A stretch of 64,000 nucleotides of DNA, from NCBI RefSeq assembly GCF_026625825.1, contig NZ_CP113065.1:1054001-1118000 (forward strand), given 5' to 3'. The position numbers were made by a program, and so were the translations under genes. Each line of letters starts with the position of its first letter. Positions within the stretch are counted from its first letter, which is position 1. Shown in pieces: positions 57,767 to 64,000 of the stretch. Under the pieces are notes generated by a model that was not told the origin of the DNA, searched no databases, and saw only the letters and a program-made list of their open reading frames with translations. The DNA is from Pseudoxanthomonas sp. SL93 (GTDB taxonomy: Bacteria; Pseudomonadota; Gammaproteobacteria; Xanthomonadales; Xanthomonadaceae).

Positions 57767-59137
57767 TTGAATACACCCGCCCCGCGCTCCCTCACCATCA
57801 TCGGCGCCGGTCTCGCAGGCGCGCTGCTGGCCACGCTGATGGCCCGCGCCGGCTGGCAGGTGGACGTGTTCGAGAAACGCGGCGATCCGCGCGTGAAGGG
57901 CTATGAGGGCGGTCGTTCGATCAACCTTGCGCTGGCCGAGCGTGGCCGCCATGCACTGCGCATCGCCGATGCCGACGACGCGGTGATGCGGCAGGCGGTG
58001 ATGATGCGCGGCCGCATGGTCCACTCGCTGGACGGACGCCAGCAGTTGCAGCGCTACGGCCGCGACGACAGCGAAGTCATCTGGTCCATCCACCGCGGCG
58101 ACCTGAATATCACGCTGCTCGACCTGGCGCAGCAGGCCGGTGCGCGCCTGCACTTCCACCAACGCCTTGAAAGCGTCGATTTCGATACCCGCCACGCACG
58201 TTTCGCCGATGACGATCAGGGCGGCAGTCGCGACATTCCATTCGTCGCCCTGGTCGGGGCTGACGGCGCGGGGTCTTCGCTGCGCGCGGCGATGCAGGCG
58301 CGCCAGGATCTGGGCGAACGCACGGAGTTCCTGGACCATGCGTACAAGGAGCTGGAGATTCCGCCGGCACGCGATGGCGGCTTCATCATGGAACCCCACG
58401 CCCTGCACATCTGGCCGCGCGGCCATTACATGTGCATCGCGCTGCCCAACGACGAACGCACGTTCACGGTCACGCTGTTCCTGCCCAACCAGGGTGACCC
58501 GAGTTTCGCCAGCGTGCGCAGCGGCGCCGACGCGATGGCGCTGTTCCAGCGTGATTTCCCGGACGCGGTACCGCTGATCCCCGCATTGGAGCAGGACTGG
58601 GAGCGCAACCCCACCGGCGTGCTCGCCACGCTCTACCTGGACCGTTGGCACGTCGGAGCGCAGGCGGTGCTGCTGGGCGATGCCGCGCACGCCATGGTGC
58701 CTTTCCACGGCCAGGGCATGAATTGCGCCTTCGAGGACTGCGTATCGCTGGCGCGCCACCTGCAGCAGGGGGAGGATATGGAAGCCGCCTTCGCCGCCTT
58801 CGAGGCCGAGCGCAAGCCCAACGCGCTGGCGATCCAGGAAATGGCGCTGGAAAACTACGTCGAGATGCGCGACAAGGTGGACGATTCGACCTTCCTGCTG
58901 CAGCGCGAACTCGAACTGGCCCTGCAGCAACGCCACCCGGGGCGCTTCGTACCGCACTACACGATGGTCAGCTTCATGCGCATCCCCTACGCCATGGCGC
59001 AGCACCGCAGCGAGGTGCAACGCCACCTGCTGATGCGGCACACGCGCGGCATCGCCGACCTGGCAGGCATCGACTGGGCAGCGGTGGATGCCGATGTACT
59101 CTCCAGCCTGCCGGTACTGGAGGACGGCGCGGAGTGA
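57767..59137 (+). CDS. kmo: Kynurenine 3-monooxygenase
   Basis: A 456-residue FAD monooxygenase that hydroxylates kynurenine at position 3. FAD site IIGAGLAGALLATLMARAGW; KMO-specific stretches YEGGRSINLALAERGR and the second flavin motif LLGDAAHAMVPFHGQGMNCAFED. The start is TTG at 57767, just before the flavin fold; no ATG or GTG fits, and GGGAACG lies upstream. The C-terminus is hydrophilic rather than membrane-anchored as in animals. Confidence 0.95.
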   Translation: MNTPAPRSLTIIGAGLAGALLATLMARAGWQVDVFEKRGDPRVKGYEGGRSINLALAERGRHALRIADADDAVMRQAVMMRGRMVHSLDGRQQLQRYGRDDSEVIWSIHRGDLNITLLDLAQQAGARLHFHQRLESVDFDTRHARFADDDQGGSRDIPFVALVGADGAGSSLRAAMQARQDLGERTEFLDHAYKELEIPPARDGGFIMEPHALHIWPRGHYMCIALPNDERTFTVTLFLPNQGDPSFASVRSGADAMALFQRDFPDAVPLIPALEQDWERNPTGVLATLYLDRWHVGAQAVLLGDAAHAMVPFHGQGMNCAFEDCVSLARHLQQGEDMEAAFAAFEAERKPNALAIQEMALENYVEMRDKVDDSTFLLQRELELALQQRHPGRFVPHYTMVSFMRIPYAMAQHRSEVQRHLLMRHTRGIADLAGIDWAAVDADVLSSLPVLEDGAE

Positions 59138-59245
59138 GTGCAGGCTTTCTCTTCTACGATCGCGCCCATTCCCACCGTCCGTTCAGGCATTCAATCGTGC
59201 CGTCGCAACGGTACGCGGCAATGACCAGCGGATAGTGGACTTCTC

Positions 59246-60685
59246 ATGGCCGGAAGCTTCCTCTTCTACGATCTTGAAACCTTCGGCGCAGACCCGCGTC
59301 GCAGCCGGATTGCGCAGTTCGCGGCGGTCCGCACCACGCCCGCCTTGGAAGTGATCGACGAGCCGATCAGTTTCTTCGTGCAACCCGCCGATGACCTGCT
59401 GCCCTCGCCCACCGCCACGCTCATCACCGGCATCACGCCGCAGCAGGCCTTGCGGCAGGGCGTCAACGAGGCGGAAGCCTTCGCACGCATCGCCGACGAG
59501 ATGGGGCGACCGGAAACCTGCACGCTGGGCTACAACAGCCTGCGGTTCGATGACGAGTTCGTCCGCCACGGCCTGTTCCGCAACTTCCACGAACCCTACG
59601 AGCGGGAGTGGCGCGGCGGCAATTCGCGCTGGGACCTGCTGGACGTGATGCGCCTGATGCACGCGCTCCGCCCCGACGGCATCGTGTGGCCGAAGCGGGA
59701 GGATGGCGCGACGTCATTCAAGCTGGAACAGCTTGCGCTGGCCAACCATGTCCGCGAGGGCGACGCGCACGAAGCCCTGTCGGACGTCCACGCCACCATC
59801 GGGCTGGCCCGCCTGATGAAGCAGGCACAACCCCGGCTGTGGGAGTACGCACTGCAGCTGCGCGACAAGCGGTTTGCCGCGCGCCTGCTGGACATCACCG
59901 CGATGATGCCGGTGTTGCACGTCTCGCAGCGCTATCCCGCCCACCGCCTGTGCGCGGCTCCCGTGCTGCCGGTCGCCCGGCACCCGCGCTTCGACAACCG
60001 CGTGATCGTCTACGACCTGGACACCGACCCGAAGGGGCTGCTGTCGATGGCGCCCGACGACATCGCGGACCGCCTCTATACGCCCGCCGCGGACCTGCCG
60101 GAGGGCGAACAGCGCGTGCCGTTGAAAGAGGTGCATCTCAACAAGGCGCCGGCGCTGGTCGCGTGGTCGCACTTGCGGCCTGCCGATCACCAACGCCTGC
60201 AGCTGGACCCGGCGCTCATCGAAGCGCGCGCGCAGCGACTGCGCGACGCGGGACCGGCGCTGGCCGAGAAGGTCCGCCAGGTATTCGCCAACGAGCGCAC
60301 GTTCGAGCGGCCCGATGTGGATGCCTCGCTGTACGACGGCTTCCTCGCCGACACCGACAAGCGCCGCTTCACCGACGTGCGTACCACCCCGCCGGAGTTG
60401 CTTGGGCAGCGCGACTTCGGGTTCCGCGACCCGCGCCTGCCGGAGCTGCTGTTCCGCTATCGCGCGCGCAACTGGCCGACGACGTTGACACACGACGAAC
60501 GCCGGCGCTGGGATGATTACCGCCGCCAGCGCCTGGGCGGCGAAAGCGGTCTGTCCGAGCACAGCTTCGACGGTTTCGACCGCGAGGTGGCCGAATTGCG
60601 GACGTTGCACGCCGGCGATGGCACCAGGCTCGCGCTGCTGGACCACATACAGGCCTGGCGCGAGGATCTGCAGGCTACGCTCTGA
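59246..60685 (+). CDS. sbcB: Exodeoxyribonuclease I
   Basis: A 479-residue 3'-5' single-strand exonuclease used in mismatch repair and recombination. DEDDh motifs: FLFYDLETFGADP, YNSLRFDDEFVRHGLFRN and HEALSDVHATIGLARL. The SH3-like and helical C-terminal parts follow. It starts 108 bp after kmo. The gap contains an open frame starting with GTG at 59134 whose beginning (SAGFLFYD) echoes this protein's N-terminus. Confidence 0.95.
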   Translation: MAGSFLFYDLETFGADPRRSRIAQFAAVRTTPALEVIDEPISFFVQPADDLLPSPTATLITGITPQQALRQGVNEAEAFARIADEMGRPETCTLGYNSLRFDDEFVRHGLFRNFHEPYEREWRGGNSRWDLLDVMRLMHALRPDGIVWPKREDGATSFKLEQLALANHVREGDAHEALSDVHATIGLARLMKQAQPRLWEYALQLRDKRFAARLLDITAMMPVLHVSQRYPAHRLCAAPVLPVARHPRFDNRVIVYDLDTDPKGLLSMAPDDIADRLYTPAADLPEGEQRVPLKEVHLNKAPALVAWSHLRPADHQRLQLDPALIEARAQRLRDAGPALAEKVRQVFANERTFERPDVDASLYDGFLADTDKRRFTDVRTTPPELLGQRDFGFRDPRLPELLFRYRARNWPTTLTHDERRRWDDYRRQRLGGESGLSEHSFDGFDREVAELRTLHAGDGTRLALLDHIQAWREDLQATL

Positions 60686-60722
60686 ACCACCGCGCCGAAC
60701 CGGAAGACCCGACCCGCATACC

Positions 60723-61409
60723 ATGGCCACCTACTTCACCGACGCTACCTTCAAGTTCCTGCGCAGCCTGGCGCGCCACAACGACAAGACCTGGTTCAAC
60801 GACCACAAGCCGCAGTACGAGGCGAACGTGCGGCAGCCGTTCCTCCGCCTGCTGACCGACCTGCAGCCGGACCTGGCCGAAGTGAGCATCCACTTCCGCT
60901 CCGACCCCAGGACCGTCGGCGGATCCCTGTTCCGCATCCATCGCGACGCGCGCTTCTCCACGGACAAGTCGCCCTACAAGACCTGGCAGGGCGCGCGCCT
61001 GTTCCACGAGCGCCACAAGCAGGTGCCGGCCCCGTCGTTCTACTTCCACCTGCAACCGGGCGGATGCTTCGTCGGTGCCGGCCTGTGGCACCCCGAGCCC
61101 GACACGCAGCGGCGCGTGCGCCAGTTCATCCTGGACAATCCCGGCAGCTGGAAGAAGGCCGCGCACGACGCGAAGTTCCGCAAGCGTTTCGAGTTCGAGG
61201 AAAGCGAGAAGCTGGTGCGTCCGCCGCGCGGGTTTCCCGCGGATTTCGAGTTCATCGACGACCTGAAGCACCGCAACTTCGTATTCTGGCGCTCGCTGGA
61301 CAACGACGTCGTCACCGGCCCGCGGTTGCGGCAGGTCCTGGCCGCCGACCTGGCCACCCTGGGCCCGTTCGTCGACTACCTGTGCGCCGCGCTCGATCTG
61401 GAATTCTGA
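60723..61409 (+). CDS. DUF2461 family protein
   Basis: A 228-residue cytoplasmic protein of the DUF2461 (TIGR02453) family, function unknown. Recognisable stretches are LRSLARHNDKTWFNDHKPQYE, SLFRIHRDARFSTDKSPYKTW and FYFHLQPGGCFVGAGLWHPEP. Start at 60723 gives the family N-terminus. It follows sbcB by 37 bp. Confidence 0.88.
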   Translation: MATYFTDATFKFLRSLARHNDKTWFNDHKPQYEANVRQPFLRLLTDLQPDLAEVSIHFRSDPRTVGGSLFRIHRDARFSTDKSPYKTWQGARLFHERHKQVPAPSFYFHLQPGGCFVGAGLWHPEPDTQRRVRQFILDNPGSWKKAAHDAKFRKRFEFEESEKLVRPPRGFPADFEFIDDLKHRNFVFWRSLDNDVVTGPRLRQVLAADLATLGPFVDYLCAALDLEF

Positions 61410-61429
61410 CCCTGCTGGAGACGATGCGC

Positions 61430-61966
61430 ATGAAGAAATGGATCGCGCTGGCCCTGGTCCTGCTGCTGGCCCTGCTGGGTTATGTGGCTGCCGGCCCCTA
61501 TCTGGCCATCCACGGCATCCGCACCGCGCTGGCCGAGCAGGACACCGGCAGGCTGGAAAAGCATGTCGATTTCCCGGCGCTGCGGGTCAACCTGCGCGCA
61601 CAGGTCGAGGACTATCTGGCACGCCAGGCCGGGCCGGAGATCGCCTCCAACCTGTTCGGCGCCGCCGCGCTTTCGGTGGCCAACCAGGTGCTCGGCCGTG
61701 GCGTGGATACGCTGGTCACCCCCATGGGCATCGCCGCGATCCTGCAGGGGCGCTCGACGTGGAAGCGCGCGATCGGCGAGACCGTCGGCGGCGACACCTA
61801 CGCGCCGCCGGTGCCCGCCGACCCGCTGAAGGAAGCGAGCCACCGGTATGAATCGCCTTCGCGCTTCACCGCCACCATTCCCGACGCCGACGGCAATCCG
61901 GTGGTGTTCGTGTTCACGCGACAGGGGCTGCGATGGCGCCTGACGGACATCCGCCTGCCGATCTGA
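61430..61966 (+). CDS. DUF2939 family membrane-anchored protein
   Basis: A 178-residue protein with one N-terminal membrane helix (WIALALVLLLALLGYVAAGP) and an exported domain of the DUF2939 family (HGIRTALAEQDTGRLEKHVDFPALRVNLR). Function unknown. GGAG lies 9 nt before this ATG; the ATG two codons earlier would have only 3 nt spacing. Confidence 0.82.
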   Translation: MKKWIALALVLLLALLGYVAAGPYLAIHGIRTALAEQDTGRLEKHVDFPALRVNLRAQVEDYLARQAGPEIASNLFGAAALSVANQVLGRGVDTLVTPMGIAAILQGRSTWKRAIGETVGGDTYAPPVPADPLKEASHRYESPSRFTATIPDADGNPVVFVFTRQGLRWRLTDIRLPI

Positions 61967-61979
61967 CCGGCGCCGTGCG

Positions 61980-62888
61980 TTACGGGTTGGCCACGCCGTG
62001 CGGGACATGGCCCGCCGCCACGTGCTGCCGCGCGCTGTCGATGTTGTGCTGCGAGTCGTCGAAGAAGATGTCGGCGCCGAAGGCTTCCAGGAACGGACCC
62101 TTGTGCCGCCCGCCGAGGAACAATGCCTCGTCCAGGCGCACGCCCCACTCGCGCAGCGTACGGATCACCCGCTCGTGCGCGGGCGCCGAACGCGCGGTGA
62201 CCAGCGCGGTGCGGATCGGCGATCGCTCATCGGCCGGGAACACCTGCTGCAACTGGTGCAGTGCCGACAGGAAGTTGCGGAACGGGCCGCCGGAGAGCGG
62301 TTCGCGCGCGCGTTGCTGTTCGTGCCGGCCGAATGCCTCGACCCCCTGCTCGCGCGAGATGCGTTCGCTTTCGTCGCCGAAGATGACCGCATCGCCATCG
62401 AACGCGATGCGCAGCTGGTGCTCGTGCCGCTGCTGCGGTGCGCCCGCGGGGAGGATGGTCGCCGCGGCGATGCCGTGTTCCAGCGAGCGCCGCACGGACT
62501 CCGGGTTGGCCGACAGGAACAGGTCGGTACCGAACGGCTTCACGTAGGGCCAGGTGGGTTCACCGGCGGTGAACGTGGCACGCACGATGCCCAGGCCGTA
62601 GTGCTGGATGGAATTGAAAATGCGCAGTCCGGTGTCGGCGGAATTGCGCGACAGCAGGATTACTTCCACCCGTGGCGTGTCTTCGGGCGCACCGGCATTG
62701 AGGCCGAGCAGCTTGCGTACCACGGGGAACGCGATGCCGGGGGCCAGCACGTCATCCTCGTGGGTCCGTTGGTAGTCGCTGTAGACCTCGACGCCTTCCC
62801 GTTCGTAAAGCGCATGGCTTTCTTCCAGGTCGAACAGGGCGCGCGAGGTCACGGCGACGGTGAGCAGTCGTGGGGTGTTGTCGGCCAT
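61980..62888 (-). CDS. Cytosolic 5'-nucleotidase (PF06189 type)
   Basis: A 302-residue member of the bacterial cytosolic 5'-nucleotidase family, expected to hydrolyse nucleoside monophosphates. Family stretches are LLTVAVTSRALFDLEESHALY, DVLAPGIAFPVVRKLLGLNA and GRHKGPFLEAFGADIFFDDSQ, the last with acidic residues for the metal. I chose ATG 62888, six bases after a GATACT box; an ATG at 62906 is in frame. Confidence 0.85.
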   Translation of the reverse strand: MADNTPRLLTVAVTSRALFDLEESHALYEREGVEVYSDYQRTHEDDVLAPGIAFPVVRKLLGLNAGAPEDTPRVEVILLSRNSADTGLRIFNSIQHYGLGIVRATFTAGEPTWPYVKPFGTDLFLSANPESVRRSLEHGIAAATILPAGAPQQRHEHQLRIAFDGDAVIFGDESERISREQGVEAFGRHEQQRAREPLSGGPFRNFLSALHQLQQVFPADERSPIRTALVTARSAPAHERVIRTLREWGVRLDEALFLGGRHKGPFLEAFGADIFFDDSQHNIDSARQHVAAGHVPHGVANP

Positions 62889-62894
62889 GGCGAC

Positions 62895-62900
62895 AGTATC
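62895..62900 (-). promoter_or_regulatory. Candidate -10 box for a leaderless nucleotidase mRNA
   Basis: On the minus strand GATACT, then GTCGCC, then the ATG at 62888. If used, it excludes the longer start at 62906. No -35 was found. Confidence 0.35.
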
Positions 62901-62952
62901 GGCCATGCCGCCATCCGCGCGCGAGCGGTCCCGCCCGCTTGCCGTCGGCGAT

Positions 62953-63450
62953 TCAGGCCCCGGGCGGCGCGGTCACGCGCAGCAGTGCCGGGGGCCCGCG
63001 CCGGTTGTCCGGCGTCACGGCACGCACCTCGACCTGCAGGTCGAGCGGCTTCTGCTCGGACGGCGGGCCATCGCGCCACATGAAGAGGAATTCACTGCGT
63101 CGCCCATCCACGCGGCCGGCGACGGGACCTTTGGGAAAGATCGCCAGCCCGGCATCGCCCGCGACCACGCGGAACTCGAAACCCAGCTCACGCAACTTGT
63201 AGTCGGTGCCTCGCGGCCATTCCACGCTGACGGTCAGCAGGCCCGTGTCGTCGCAGGACGCATGCCGGGTGCCGACGCCGCGGGTGACGCTGGCCACTTC
63301 CAGCTCGGGCGGCTGCAGATCGCCGGCCACCCCATCCTGCGCCGTCGGCACGACGGGCTTGAACGGGGTGATGCCGGAAGACAGGGAACAGGCCGACGCA
63401 TCGGCCACGCACATCAAGGCGCACAGCGCCCACGCGAACTTCATCTGCAT
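62953..63450 (-). CDS. Secreted protein of unknown function
   Basis: A 165-residue exported protein. A signal peptide (KFAWALCALMCVADASA) is followed by a small beta-rich domain resembling a fibronectin-like fold (LQPPELEVASVTRGVG, LDLQVEVRAVTPDNRRGPP). Three cysteines could include a disulphide. Strong GGAGGGG Shine-Dalgarno 5 nt before 63450. No family recognised. Confidence 0.75.
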   Translation of the reverse strand: MQMKFAWALCALMCVADASACSLSSGITPFKPVVPTAQDGVAGDLQPPELEVASVTRGVGTRHASCDDTGLLTVSVEWPRGTDYKLRELGFEFRVVAGDAGLAIFPKGPVAGRVDGRRSEFLFMWRDGPPSEQKPLDLQVEVRAVTPDNRRGPPALLRVTAPPGA

Positions 63451-63591
63451 CGTGACCCCTCCCCGGGCGGATGCGAACCAGCACGTCACGCGCTGGATAA
63501 CATGGCGCGGGCCTGCCCACAAGTGTGAGGCTATGAGCGCGGTCACCGGCGGCAAGAGGCGGATGGCTGCAGGCCAGCCTCACGACGCCCC

Positions 63592-64000
63592 TCAGACCAT
63601 GAACTGCTCGCTGAGGATGCGTTCTTCCAGGTTGTGTTCGCGGTCGAACAACAGGGTCACCATGCGGTCGCGCGATTCGCGGATGGTCACTTCCACCACG
63701 TCACGGACTTCATGCGAGTCGGCCGTGGCACTGACCGGCCGCTTGTAGGGGTCGAGCACGCGGAAGCGCACCTCGGTGTCGGCCTTCAGGATGGCACCGC
63801 GCCAGCGGCGCGGACGGAACGGTGCGATCGGCGTCAGCGCGATGGTGTGCGAACCCAGCGGCAGGATAGGCCCGTGCGCGGAAAAGTTGTAAGCGGTACT
63901 GCCGGCGGGCGTGGCGGTCAGCACGCCGTCGCAGATCAGTTCGTCCAGGCGGGTTTCACCGTTGAGATCGATCTGGATATGCGCGGCCTGCCGGGTCTGT
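63592..64000 (-). CDS. nadK: NAD kinase, C-terminal part (start beyond window)
   Basis: The last 136 residues of an NAD kinase, which makes NADP from NAD. The signature [19 protein letters not shown] stretch ([19 protein letters not shown]) with the substrate-binding TPAGSTAY is present, followed by the beta-rich C-terminal fold ([13 protein letters not shown]). The gene continues past base 64000. Confidence 0.93.
   Translation of the reverse strand, partial: QTRQAAHIQIDLNGETRLDELICDGVLTATPAGSTAYNFSAHGPILPLGSHTIALTPIAPFRPRRWRGAILKADTEVRFRVLDPYKRPVSATADSHEVRDVVEVTIRESRDRMVTLLFDREHNLEERILSEQFMV

Overview
This 64 kb window is ordinary chromosome from a high-GC gammaproteobacterium of the family Xanthomonadaceae. 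The evidence is the gene order prfB - LytTR regulator - recJ - rpfE - greA - carB - carA - dapB, which I recall as the flank of the rpf (DSF signalling) cluster of Xanthomonas, together with the fur/bamE pair and a kynurenine catabolic operon of the kind seen in Pseudoxanthomonas, Stenotrophomonas and Xanthomonas. The genus is an inference; Pseudoxanthomonas or a close relative fits best. No phage, plasmid, insertion sequence or CRISPR array is visible.

Layout. 1-17.1 kb: the rpf-flanking block, with RF2 (programmed frameshift intact), a TPR-GGDEF diguanylate cyclase, a membrane-bound LytTR regulator, an acyltransferase, recJ-rpfE-greA, carA-(secreted protein)-carB, dapB, a GAF-EAL phosphodiesterase and tyrA. 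17.1-22.1 kb: the heat-shock operon hrcA-grpE-dnaK-dnaJ. 22.1-28.4 kb: recN, fur, bamE, ratA/ratB, smpB, tmRNA and an HWE histidine kinase with its single-domain receiver. 28.4-31.5 kb: an arsenic locus without an ArsB/Acr3 pump (arsR-arsC-arsC-aquaporin-arsN2, divergent from arsH). 31.5-35.3 kb: a PaoABC-type periplasmic molybdenum aldehyde oxidoreductase, followed by a 0.6 kb gene-free stretch with an 85-bp tandem repeat. 36-47.7 kb: tex, an OmpA-like lipoprotein, a wax ester synthase/DGAT, photolyase, alr, dnaB, rplI-rpsR-rpsF and iscA. 47.7-50.5 kb: asnS, two small unknowns and a PaiB-like protein. 50.5-59.1 kb: the 3-hydroxykynurenine/3-hydroxyanthranilate branch of tryptophan catabolism (kmo, kynU, 3-HAA dioxygenase, ACMS decarboxylase, aminomuconate semialdehyde dehydrogenase, aminomuconate deaminase) with an embedded carbonic anhydrase, a degenerate SDR and a wHTH-nucleotidyltransferase regulator. 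59.2-64 kb: sbcB, small proteins, a 5'-nucleotidase and the C-terminal part of nadK.

The most interesting signals are not whole genes. (1) At least ten genes have a -10-like hexamer placed about 6 nt before the start codon and no Shine-Dalgarno sequence, which predicts a set of leaderless mRNAs. (2) arsR and arsH share a 24-bp palindrome in which both -10 boxes and both start codons lie. (3) The regulator inside the kynurenine operon has two TGCCC-N5-GGGCA operators exactly 21 bp apart over its own promoter. (4) An unknown membrane-anchored protein is broken by an 8-bp tandem duplication. (5) A dispersed REP-like inverted repeat supplies the stop codon of one gene. (6) The dnaJ terminator hairpin contains the ribosome binding site of tyrA.
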